Shown in pieces: positions 22,856-34,200 of a DNA stretch of 64,000 nucleotides. A model generated the notes under the pieces. It ran no database searches and was not told where the DNA came from. It saw nothing but the letters and a program-made list of their open reading frames with translations. The translations under genes and the position numbers were made by a program. The DNA is from Jaltomata sinuosa (taxonomy: Eukaryota; Streptophyta; Magnoliopsida; Solanales; Solanaceae). The DNA lies in NCBI GenBank assembly GCA_003996215.1, contig QJPP01007526.1:434001-498000 (forward strand), read 5' to 3'. Numbering within the stretch: position 1 is the first letter of the stretch; every line of letters begins with the position of its first letter.

Positions 22856-23317
22856 TGTTAAGATCTGGCTACTTGCTAAATGAAACTAAACTGAAATCAA
22901 TCGACTCAAAGTTTTTGGGACATTTTCTCAGTTTATATTAAGCAATCAACAACTCTATTACAGGGAATCTAAAAATAGAAATGGAAATTGATAGAAACTA
23001 TTGAGCCTCCATTAATGACTGAGACCTGTAGTATATAAGAAGAAGATAGGTTCAGAATAGGAAGAAGAGAAGAAGACGAGAGAGCAGAGAGAAGATGAGA
23101 GGTGGGAAAAATACCAATTCAATTCGTTGGTGTTTCTCTCCTCTGATGGGTACTTATAATCACTATGCCACGTGGAAGCATCTCGACCCTTGCACCTCAT
23201 TTAAACTAGAGTGATCTCGGCCCTTTATTCTCAATCTCGTGTGTTTCTGTTTCCCTACTATTCCCGACTTCGAATCCAAACAGCTACATTTGGTCGACTA
23301 TTATTAAGATCATAACA
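22856..23317 (-). repeat. LTR of the Met-primed element (462 bp)
   Basis: Plus-strand ends are TGTTAAGATC and AAGATCATAACA, giving TGTTA...TAACA with a longer imperfect inverted repeat around GATC. The low end is 2 bp from the primer-binding site, as expected. The second LTR is not in the window. Confidence 0.75.
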
Positions 23318-23540
23318 AGATAGCACGATTTTCAGCGATGAATTGAATGATACATCCAGTCCCATACGACCTACTTATAGCCAGTATGATTCTGAAGAAG
23401 ATTATTGCCCATATTATCCCCAGAAAACGGATAAAGCTGTTTGGGAAAAATACTTCCAACAGGTCAAGGAGAGCGAGGTAACCTTTGAAATTCTCATTTA
23501 GCTTTTTTCCCCTACTCTGAGCAGCAATTTGAGTCGTTTA

Positions 23541-24510
23541 TGATAATTTTGAGGCAAAACTAGCAATATTTTAAGGTGTTTAGGAGTCTGTAGTTTGCTA
23601 ACGACATGTATATGAAAATTTTGAGGCAAAGTTTTTGAGTTAAAGTTTGAGTAACAACCGCGATTGACCATGAGAATTTTTCACTATTTTCCGAAAAATT
23701 ATTTCATTTTATTCATAAAATGGTGTTTGGCCATAAAAATTTCAAATACAACTTGGATTTGTATTTGGAACTTACTATTTCACTTTTTAGTTATTTTAAA
23801 CACATTAAATTCTAAAAAGTCTTTTAAAAAAAGTATGACCAAACATAACTCCAACTCCAACTCCAAAAATTCCAAATAAAGTGAAAAGTTTTTGGTTTTC
23901 ATGGTCAAACGCCCACGAAAATTTTGAGGCAAAATTAGCAATATTTTAAGGTGATTTAGGAGTCTCTAGTTTGCGTAACGACCTGTATATGAAATTTTGA
24001 GGCAAAATTAGCAATATTTTAAGGTGATTTAGGAGTCTAGTTTGCTTAACAACCTGTATATGAAAATTTTGAGGCAAAATTTAGCAATATTTTAAGGTGG
24101 TTTAGGAGTCTGTAGTTTGCTAACGACATGTATATGAAAATTTTGAGGCAAAATTTAGCAATATTTTAAGGTGATTTAGGAGTCTGTAGTTTGCGTTACG
24201 ACCTTTATATGAAAATTTGAGTCAGAATTAGCAACATATTATGGTGATTTAGGAGTCTGTAGTTTACTTAACAACCTGTATATGAAAGTTTTGAGTCAAA
24301 TTTAGCAATATTTTAAGGTGATTTTGGAGTCTGTAGTTTGCTTAACAACCTGTATATGAAAATTTTGAGGCAAAATTAGCAACATTTTAAGGTGATTTAG
24401 GAGTCTTTAGTTTGCGTAAGGACCTGTATATGAAAATCTTGAGTCAAAATTAGCAATATTTTAAGGTGATTTAGGAGTCTAGTCTGCGTAATGACCTGTA
24501 TATGAATCTA
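23541..24510 (+). repeat. About ten tandem copies of a 72-75-bp unit inside the cystatin-like intron
   Basis: The unit runs ATTTTGAGGCAAAATTAGCA, ATATTTTAAGGTGATTTAGG, AGTCTGTAGTTTGC, then AACGACCTGTATATGAAA. Copies begin near 23547, 23617 (cut), 23920, 23993, 24066, 24138, 24210, 24284, 24358 and 24435. A MITE lies between the second and third copies. Confidence 0.88.
23722..23913. mobile_element. MITE with GGYGTTTG-type ends inside the tandem array
   Basis: Left end GGTGTTTGGCCAT and the inverse of the right end, GGCGTTTGACCAT, match at 11 of 13 positions. The interior is AT-rich, without coding. No clear target duplication was found. Confidence 0.55.
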
Positions 24511-24809
24511 GGCTAGTTCTCAGCAGCCTCAACCTGTTTATTCCATTCATTTCAGCAGAACGCCTAAAACACACTTAATTTGCAGCTGGTTTGTTTAAAT
24601 ATTGTATAAATGAGCTTAAACAAGTCAAGCTAGAAAGATTGTTCCTCTCGCTATCCTTTGTTCCTTTATAGCTCTATTTTATAATTTTGGATTTTTTAGC
24701 CGAATACCAGTTCCCGTATCCATACCTCCGAATCTTAAAATTTAAATTTTGCCGAATCCGACCCGGGTCGGATTCGCATCCGTGTCGGATACCCGCACCC
24801 GAGCCCGAG

Positions 24810-26040
24810 CAACTTAGGTATTAATTAATAGTGTGTTAGATAGGATTCCCACTTACTTGATGTTGCTGTTTCAAATGCCAGCAGGAATTGAAAAGAAGAT
24901 TAATTCATTAAGGAGTCAATTTTTGTGGGAAGGTAGGACAGAAAGAGAAAATGCATCTGGTTATAGACGGCAATTAGTGATGAACAGTAAGAAAACTGAA
25001 GGGTTAGGTATGAGAAAGTTGAAGCATCACAACAAAAGCGTTATGTGCAAAGGGTTGTGGAGATATATCGAGGGAGGGGATGAGTTATGGAAGAAGCTGA
25101 TAGTTGTAAAGCTGGGAAAAAGATTACAGGGTACCAGGAACTGTTGTGCGTTATGATACCTGCAGGGGTGAGTATATGGAAGCACATTAGAAGTCTCTAG
25201 TCTTGGTTTCATCAAAATTTGAAATTGGAATAGTCACAAGGTACGGTTCTGGACAGATCTATGGTTGTGGGAAATGGACAAATCCCTGTTTTATGTGACC
25301 CCGTCCACAAAAATGTCTGGTACAGTGGCAGAAAGATACTTTAACTTGGGCTGGCATCTCAGCTTTAGAAGAAATTTCAATGACGGGGAAGTGGGAGAAA
25401 TTAGTGAGCTGGTGAGTTTATTGGATAACATCATCATTGACACAAAAGAATGGTTCTAATGTACAGACTGCTAGTAAAAGTAAGAAATTTAGTGTGAAGA
25501 GTTGTACAAGCTATTGGAGAGGCAGATTGATTTGGTGGAGAATAACTGGCTATGTGAGATGTTTTGGAAGACTATAGCTCCTCCTAAAACAGCTTGTTTT
25601 GGATGGATAGTAGCCAAGAATGCATGCCTCACTCACGACGTGTTGCAAAGAGAGGCTTTTGTTTTATGCAATAGATGCTTCCTATGTGAAGAAGCCCAAG
25701 AATCTGCTTGCTATCTGTTTATTCATTGTGGACAGTGTAGAATCTGATACCCCTTTCTCAATCTATGTGGGGTGGAATGCACAATGCCTTTCAATATGAG
25801 GAACCTGAAGGACTGCCTGCAGCATCAGAGGGTTGACACTAGAGCAAAGGAAATCTGGAGAACTAACCCTTTATGCATAATGTGGACTGTCTGGTTGGAA
25901 AGAAATAGGAGGTGTTTTGAAGACCAAAAAGTCAATCTGTTGTCAAAAAATAGATGTTTGCTGAATCTTCTTTTTTCAGGTGCAAGGGTAGGACAACTGA
26001 TAATATTTGGCAATTTCTAGATTTCGTGGATATGCTCTTA
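24810..26040 (+). pseudogene. Truncated LINE (reverse transcriptase end and zf-RVT region)
   Basis: 24833-25156 encodes a segment typical of plant LINE reverse transcriptases after the catalytic core (RIPTYLMLLFQMPAGI, then SQFLWEG). Later pieces at 25265-25459 and 25502-25747 continue to a zf-RVT-like block (WKTIAPPKTACFGWIVAK, then CFLCEEAQESACYLF and IHC). A final piece at 25772-26020 resembles the LINE C-terminus (WTVWLERNRRCFED). At least three frame breaks and loss of the 5' two-thirds show a dead, 5'-truncated copy. Confidence 0.85.
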
Positions 26041-26058
26041 CCTTATTAAAAAAACACC

Positions 26059-26146
26059 TCTACCTCTAAGGTAGAGGTTAGTAAGTCCGCGTACATCCTA
26101 CCCTCCCTAGACCTCACCTTGTGGGATTACACTGGGTATGTTGTTG
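26059..26146 (+). mobile_element. 5'-truncated Solanaceae SINE with 15-bp target duplication
   Basis: The body contains AAGGTAGAGGTTAGTAAG, CCGCGTACATCCTACCCTCC and TGTGGGATTACACTGGG, ending in TATGTTGTTG. The flanks TATTAAAAAAACACC are identical at 26044-26058 and 26147-26161. The tail type matches the TS/SolS SINE group known from Solanaceae. Confidence 0.88.
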
Positions 26147-26925
26147 TATTAAAAAAACACCATGTTATTTGGTAGTTACAAGCCAATATATCTTTGGATA
26201 CTTGCCTGATAATAAGTTCTGCAATTGTTTTGAAGGTTAACTAATTACATAGCAAATTGGATGAAATAGGTGATGTTTGTCTCTTATTGGTAATGTACTT
26301 TTGCAGGGATTGATATCACAGATTTTCCTGGACAGTGTGTGATGACAAGCGTCTACCCGATGCCAAACTACTTGAACGACCCTAAGGATGCTGACATGAT
26401 GAGAGATTATGCTGGAAAGGCACTCAAGCTATACAATGATGAAAGGGTATACTGTAGATGCACTCTCCTCGTCTTTCCTGAGTGTCCTTTTCCTTCTTTT
26501 TCATTTTAGTATCTAAGAAAATTACCTCTACTGATTTTTAGGGCACCAATTGTGAGTTCAATAATGTTTTGAATGTGAATGGAGGTGGTTGTCGTGACTT
26601 CATTTTCTATATTACCTTTTCTGTTAAAGCGCATGATGGCAAGCATGACATTTTTCAAGCAAAAGTGGTGCGAGATTTAGTTTCCGGTGGTCAGGCCGAA
26701 GGTAAAAGCTTTTATTGGTTCCATTATGACATTCATTCTATTTCTTCTGATTTTTTCAGATGCTTTCAGCATGTTTTACTTGTAACCAGAGTCTTAATAG
26801 AAGCATTGGGCTGTTGTACCACAAAATGATGGAAGTTAGTAACTCTCTTGTTGTATTGTGTAGCCGAAGAAAGGTTCGGATATGCAGTGATTAAAGTAGG
26901 CTCTGCTTTTGGTACTCAGCTTTGA

Positions 26926-28206
26926 ACTTGAGCAACAGTTTTCTTGCGGTTATCACTGGACTGGATTATTACCGGCTTTCTTTTATTTAAACGCTCTTGT
27001 AAAAATATTAATGTAGTAGTGGAGAGCAGCGCACTCTTCATGAAGAGCAAAATTGTCTCTCTCTATTTTAGAAAATAATAGGAGCAACTAAAATAACAGT
27101 GTCTGAAATTTAGAAATAATTCTTTTGTAATGTTTTATTCATATGTTACCATTTTTATATAATTTTATAATTTTCTTCAACTTATACATTCTAAATATTT
27201 TTTATTTATATATTTGTTTTATTAATTAATAAAAAATTAAAAATTAAGTATCGATGAGACTAGGTCTCATCCTGTAATAGATAAAGCATCTCATCTCACA
27301 TTCGTTCCTTAACAAACACTCGTATAGAATTACGAAATATTCACGAAAAGGAATCATCTGATACTACGCTAGTTAGACCAATCTCTACATGTATATTAGT
27401 GCTCAATAAATAAATAAATCTGGAGGGGAGTATGAAACTTATTCTCCTTTATTCGTAGTAACCAAAAGGGTAACTCCAAGCTAGAGAAAATATTAACATA
27501 CCTCATATATAAAAGTGAACACACCCAAAAATATATGTAGTTGGTTAACTTGGAAAGCAATTGCAATTATACTAAAGTTAACTTAACCTCAAAATTTCAA
27601 TAACTTTTAACCTTAGTTTGCCATGCATGTGACATAAGTTTCCAAGAAAAAAGGACACAAAAGAAAAACACAGAGAGTAAAATTTTAGGAGTTTTAAGTT
27701 CTATGTACTAATCGTGCGAAAAATATTTACATAATTGACTGCTGGATGATCAAACATTAAACGTCATTTAACAAGTCATAGATAGCTCCTTGAACTTGAC
27801 ATGTTTTGTAAGTTAGAGGCTCCAAGTTAACTAGCGACCCAATAGACCCGCCTGAATTACAATTGCCGATGACGTATAAAATGTGACACATGTAAAAATA
27901 AAAAAGAAAAAACTACACTAGTATTTATACAACAATATAAATAGAAAGGGAAAAAAAGGGGAGGGGGAGCAGAGAACATTTTTTCTTGAAATCAAGCGCA
28001 TGGTGTTACTACAGGCATCACTATGAAAAAACTAAGAAATATATGTATATAAATCTCTACCATGTAACTTGTTTTATTACTTTACAAGCCAAGAAAAGAG
28101 GACCCTGGTAAAAAAATAAGAATGATATGCTGAACCCATACAACCAATTAATAAATAAAATATGAAATAACATAACTATACTATATTCTATAATCCAGTC
28201 TCTGAG
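26926..28206. other. Intergenic region between the cystatin-like remnant and the glucosyltransferase 3' end
   Basis: AT-rich, with no ORF of note and no structured RNA recognised. The plus-strand TTTATT at 28073-28078 is an AATAAA-type polyadenylation signal on the minus strand, 129 bp past the UGT80B1-type stop. Confidence 0.55.
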
Positions 28207-31200
28207 CTAAGAACCACAAGGCAGGCAACAGATTTTTCCAATCCTTGTAAAAAGCCACTGTAACGGATTTGGACCATCGTTTTCTTCAGGAGGCGGGGTT
28301 GGCAATGGTATTTCTGAAGGCAAATGCCGGTGGAAAGCATCAACTGCACCTGCAACACCATCTTCGTTCTCTAATAATACGGCTAGTTCCATTACTCGGG
28401 ATTTCACCTGTATGAGCAGTTCTCCATCAGATTCCACGTAGAAAATAAAAAAATTCATAGCCAACAAAGGCTGTAACAAGCATTTTCAAAACACGTTTGT
28501 GTTCTGCAATGACAGAGATCAGTATTTTGGAGTATGTCATTAGGTAGGGAGATGCATAGACACTTACATCAGGCTGGATTATAAATGTTATAGCATCAGA
28601 GAGTCCTTCCACACTAAGCTGTGAAATAGGAATTGGAGCAGGTCCCAGTCCCTTTTGATGAATTCTATCGCCCCAAAAGAATTGATCACCAAAGAAAGGT
28701 ACTATAGCTGTTGGACACTAGATTAAAAAGACATGGCATAAGAACATCTGAGCTTTTAATATAACTAAAGAGCAAAAGATCCAGTAAAATCTGATAGACA
28801 TCTATGCCTAGCCATTTGGAATAATACTATTGATATAACATTTGAGTCATTGAGAAAGAACATTACCCCAGCACGTAGTCCCGCGGCTGTGGTTCCAGCG
28901 CCACCGTGATGAACCTGCAAGCACGTTTCAAACTAGCACATCAGAAGATAATATTTTTCAATTTATGATCACAATCGAGACATCAAGAGACTGGAGCTTA
29001 GAAGGTCAGTTATACTAGTGTCTAAAATCCCTAATATCCAAGCCTCGACCATCAGTTTATCATAACCAATCTCATCTCCCCAGTCTGCTCCAGAAAGCAT
29101 TCAAAAGATATATAACACGCATAGGTCAGAGTAAATTGTAAAGCAATGGTACTCACCACAGCTGAGCATTGAGGAAAAAGCCAATCATGAGGGCACTCCG
29201 CGAGAAGGAAAACATTTTCAGGAATCTCTTGAACTGGAACAGAATAAGAGAGAACAAAAACAAACAAGAGAAGATGTTTCTTGGTGTTAGAACATTCCAA
29301 CATGCAATCCAATTACAAATAAATGGAAGAATCAACATTAGTTACAAATACGACAACAGTGCACTTGTGTATGTGGTTCCTTCCAGTAATATAATGACAA
29401 ATAAACTTTTCTCTTGATCTATCAACTTAATGTTTACGATGTTGTGACCCCAACCCCAACTCCATACCACCAACCTAGGCCCTCAGATTTCTCTCTGCTT
29501 CTCGAGGAAGTAATTGGCCTTGGAATTGGTTTTTAGGTTGTATGTTGGGGGGTTAGGGGGAAGGCCAACGGGGAAGCTAAGGGAGACTTATTATGCCAGT
29601 TAAATAACTTATAGAGAATTTTATTTAATAGACCATCCCCTTCAAGGTTCTTCTAATGGTTCTTCTAATGGTACTTTGAGGTTCATCCAGGTCTTAACCT
29701 TTCAGTGAACGCATAGTAGAGCACTAGAGCTTCAATATGATATACGCGATAAATTAGGAGAGTTGATGCCTATATCTTTTTCTTTCTTCAAAAGATTTAG
29801 CTTCATTTTGCAACCTACATATCATCAATTTTATGGTCAGTCATAAACATGCAGAATGTAATAAGATGAACAAAAAATGCAAAGGATTAGAGAACTTACA
29901 AGTACCAAGATCTCCCCAACCTCGGTCAAGAATTCCCCTCTGCCCAGTATTTTTCAGTGCCTCCAAAATTATATCTGTAGTTTTCTTGGAATCTTCAAGA
30001 GGCTACAAACAGAACAAAAGGAATCAACAAGTTGGACGTCTTCAAAAATAAAAGTGAAGTAGGAAACCAAAGTGATAATAATAGATCAGATTGCTTAGAT
30101 CTTAATTGACACGACGCACGGCCACCTTACAGCTCTATTTAACAATTGAAGTTGGGTGAGCCGAAAATGCAATTAGAATAATAGAAGCTGGTTCATGTCC
30201 ACTATTGATGCAAGTTTATCAAGTACGAATTGGATCATTCAAAACTGATACTCTTACTCGCCTGCCAGTAGAAAACTAAGAATTCCACCTATGGTAATAA
30301 GCCTAGAAATCAGTTGCTTCCAAATTATACAAGGAATCAGACTCGAGATATGTTGCAAGAGTGGCTGAGTGGGATAAAGGATTGACTGATACTTCTAAGA
30401 TTTCTGTAAGTTTATATTAGAAAACCTTACCATGCTCCCAAACCCAATATATACAGGTTTAGACCCATTTTGGATCCACTTGATAAATTCTTCAGGAGGT
30501 TGGTAGTTACTCCCAAGGTTTAAGAAACAATAGCCAACAACATCAACCAAAGGGCCCCAATCTGCAAATTAATGAAATTTCATCAATATTTTTTATTGAT
30601 AAATCAACTAGAGTGAGTATGAGCACACATTATTGGCGAAGCCAATGGGTGATGAAAAGGCAGAAAAGAGCTTTTCATGAATTCAGGGAAGGGGGAGGCG
30701 ATTAATGGGACTGAAGGAACAGAGACTAACATAGAAATACTCTTATTTTAAAATGAAGAACCCCTGTATCTCCACAAGAAATTGAAAACCAAGACATTTA
30801 TAGTCATTAGTTTTGCTTTAACAAGAAAAGTGGAAATGACCAATACGACAAAAACCAGCATCCAGATACCATTGAGGAGCTGATATATACCTTTAGGCTT
30901 TGGCACAACATGTGGACTCCAGATGTAGCCAGTTGGGAAGTGAGAAATTGATCCGTGGTACGTACTGAAGTAGGCGATAGGAGGAAGGTTTAGCTTCTTT
31001 TTCCTAAACTCGTTGATGTAACTTCTTATGCCCCACCAGATCAGTAAATCCACAACTATGTAGGAAAGCTGGATTGTGCAGAAAAGAATAGAGTTTTAAC
31101 AGGAATCAGCAGCATTAATGGCAAAATATTTTTCCGAAGAAGAAACTGATAACATACCCAATACGCAGCAGTTTGAGGTACACGAGCCAACGGGTGAGGA

Positions 31201-34200
31201 AATTCATAAGTTGGCCTGTCTATTAACAAAGTGTGTGAGAAGGTATGTTGCTGAAAATATTAAATGGGAGTATTTGATGAAGAATGATATTGAACTCAGC
31301 AACTGACACATTATATTCTATGTGCATAATAGCTCTTCCAGTTGATCTATAAAACTTCCTAATTCAGAAGAACCAACTACTCCAGAAACTGGGCACTTGC
31401 ATCTAATCTTTGTATGTCACAAAGATAGGTGTTTGGTTCGAAATATTGAAGAGCAGTTTTTGCAATAACTTTTTCAAGTTTCAGCAAAAATTGTGTTCAA
31501 CACAGCTCCACCAAAGAAAAAATTGAGTCATTCCAAAAATTGTGTCCAACACAAACTCCACCAAATAAAAGTAGCAAAAACTGTTTTTCAATTTTTTTTT
31601 AACCAAACGCCATATAGGGTGTGTTTGGTATGAAGGAAAATATTTTCCTAGAAAATGTTTTATGGAAAACAAGTTGATTTCTTGCTTATTTTCTCATGTT
31701 TGGTTGGTGAGTGGAAGTGTTTGGTTGATGAGTGAAAAAACACTTTTTAGCAAATATTTTTTACTATTTGACTAGAGAGTACAAAATATTTCTTAGGGCA
31801 CAGGTTGAGGTGGGGGTGGGTGGTAGGGGCGGGGTACAAAAAAATTAATTTTTTTTAAAAATAAAAATTGAAAAAATTGGGTTTGGGTGGGGTAAGATAG
31901 GTTGGGTGGGTGGGGTGGAGACAAAAAACAATTACTATTATTTTTTAAAAAAATTGGGGTGGGGGGGGACAAAGAAAAAGTTAAAAACAAATTTTAAGAA
32001 AAAATAATATTGGGGTGGGGGTGGGGAATAAAAAAATTGGGGTCGAGGGTGGGTGGGATAGAATTTTTTTAAAAAAAAAATGGTGTGGGGGTAGGGGTGG
32101 GGGTGGGGTGGAAGGGGGTGAGTGTGGGGTTGTGGGGGTTGCGACGGCGGGGAGGAGATAATTAGACTTGTTTTCCCTACTTTCATTAGAGAAGTCATTT
32201 TCCTTATTTCTAAGGAGCTAGTTTTCCTAAAGAAAATAATTTCCAAATTTTTTGACCAACCAAACATGAGAAAATAGGAAAACATTTTCCTCCATACTAA
32301 ACACACCCATAGTTGATATCACGTGGGCCAATGGTCCATGTATCAGATACTACACTTGATCTTGGCCAAAAGGCCAAGTAAGGTATCAAATGCCACCTTA
32401 GAATGATCAATTCAACATCAAATCTAAAAACATTTCACATAGCGCAGAACATCTACCTGTTACGTATTGGCTTTTCTCAAAGAGGAAACTTAAAAGAATA
32501 AAAATCAGATAGTGCTATTTTGTTTCATCAATGATTTATAAGAGGAATGGACTTTCAAGGTTGCACATTGATCAAGACAGCAATTGCAGGTGCATCCACT
32601 TGTCCAATTGTCAATATGAAATTCCCAAAATAATAAAAGAAGTGTCAATCAGAGCTTACGTCCAGGGCATTGTGAAGAAGATGTGGAGGGGTACCCCAAG
32701 AGCTTCAGCAACGTGTGCATGTCCTGTCACAAAGGGTGTTCCAGAAAAATAAAACAATGCTTATAAGTTAAGTTGGACTAAATACCATCCTGTTGACTAA
32801 TTTTGATAAGTAAATGTTATTAACAAAAATAGCACCAAGAGGTTGCTGAAATATGTAGTCTGTACAATGATGGACTAGAACTATCTATCATACAAGAAGT
32901 CTATGAAGTTCAGGAAAAGCATAAAAGAACTATGTTTTGTGGACCATTGAGGAAAACCCTATAAAGCAGTTCATATTTTATTTGACATTTATCTACAGAG
33001 CATAAGCTCAAAATTAAGTATTCTTCCTCCTAAACTCTTCGTTTTCAATGATTTCCAAAAGAATGGAATCTGTAAACTCTTTGTGCTGTAATTATTAAAT
33101 AATAATAATAATGCAGAATACACACCTCCTGAGAATGGAATCTGTAAACTCTTTGTGCTGTAATTATTAAATAATAATAATAATGCAGAATACACACCTC
33201 CTGAGATAGCTAATGACTTTTCCCCAAATAAATATGCATGGTATGACAACATTTTGGGATCACTCAAATAAGATCAATTAAGTTTTTAGTTTGGAAGGAC
33301 TTTTACTTTTTAGAAGCAGTTTAACAAAGCTGGTAAATTTGATACAGAAAATACAACCCGGTGGATTCCTTTATAGGCCAATAACCCAAGTAGGTCTATA
33401 TCTAGAGACGACAACAAGTAAATCCACAGACGAGCATGCACTAGTCTGATTGGAAAGAAGCAGAGGAGCACTGTGAAGGCAGTGCAATTAAATATGAAAC
33501 ATCTGAACAGTCAGACTCGGCTAAGGCAGTGGAGTAGCTTTCAGACTGAGCTCCTCCCAAGGTCAAATCCAGATAGCTTCTAGTCACCACATTAGAAGTG
33601 TCATGAGATTTAACTTGTGGTAAGTAAACAGAGTTATTTGGCCAAAGACATTTCAAGCGATTCTATCCTGTGTATGAATCAAAGTTATTTTTGAGATTCT
33701 TTTGTCCAGAGCTTACAGTGACCCATCTCTCTCTTTCATACACACTAATATGTTTATTTAATTTCATATTTGTTGACTTCATTTAATCCCTTCTAAGATA
33801 AATTCCACAGCACGACTAAGAGACTTCATCCCACAATATAGTAGCTCCTCTCCTTACAGTCAAGTTGCATTCACTCTTCCACTTAGATTATTCTACTGGG
33901 AGAAACGTATCATAGTTACTGGCTAATACATCTTTCTAATTTAGTCAAACATATGTTGCCTATGATGGCAGATTTCGAATCAAACGTCTGAATGTAAAAT
34001 GACCCCCAAACTGCAAGAAAAGTCATGGAAATGTATCTTTCAGAGAACATGCAATGATATTACAACTCCATGTGATAAATCACGGACAAACGTGAATTAG
34101 ATCTCCAGATATCAAAAGGGTGAAATAAGTGGTGAGTGCAGAGATTCTTTCTGAACTCACCATATGCAGGAGGATTTGCAATAATAGCTTGTGCTCTGAA

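Larger units (their letters stand above)
22332..23317 (-). mobile_element. 5' end of an LTR retrotransposon primed by initiator-Met tRNA, cut by the Athila-type insertion
   Basis: A 462-bp LTR (22856-23317) is followed on the minus strand by an iMet primer site and the start of a gag-like frame that runs into the Athila LTR at 22331. The rest of this element should lie left of the window. On its right it abuts coding sequence of a cystatin-like gene. The family (Ty1/copia or a chromovirus of Ty3/gypsy) cannot be told from this much. Confidence 0.75.
23318..26925 (+). pseudogene. Cystatin/monellin-fold protein gene, 5' end destroyed by retrotransposons
   Basis: Exon remnant 23318-23477 encodes an acidic segment (YSQYDSEEDYCPYYPQ, then WEKYFQQVKESE). 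Further exons are 26307-26446 (ITDFPGQCVMTSVYPMPNYL, then DYAGKALKLYNDER), 26542-26701 (GTNCEFNNVLNVNGG, DFIFYITFSVKAHDGKHDIF, QAKVVRDL) and 26864-26925 (ends FGTQL, stop TGA). All later introns have GT-AG ends and matching phases. The pattern resembles the plant family with a cystatin-like fold (UPF0725-type), function unknown. Exon 1 begins exactly at an LTR end, so the N-terminus is lost. The first junction is also off by one base: exon 1 ends in phase 0 but exon 2 needs one preceding base. Confidence 0.62.

Noticed and set aside
31793..32306. Pro/Phe-rich minus-strand ORFs
   Set aside because: They read the G/T-rich interior of the 692-bp MITE and are compositional.
32989..33267. 92-codon minus-strand ORF with an internal repeat
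   Set aside because: It is created by the 72-bp tandem duplication inside an intron and has no family match.
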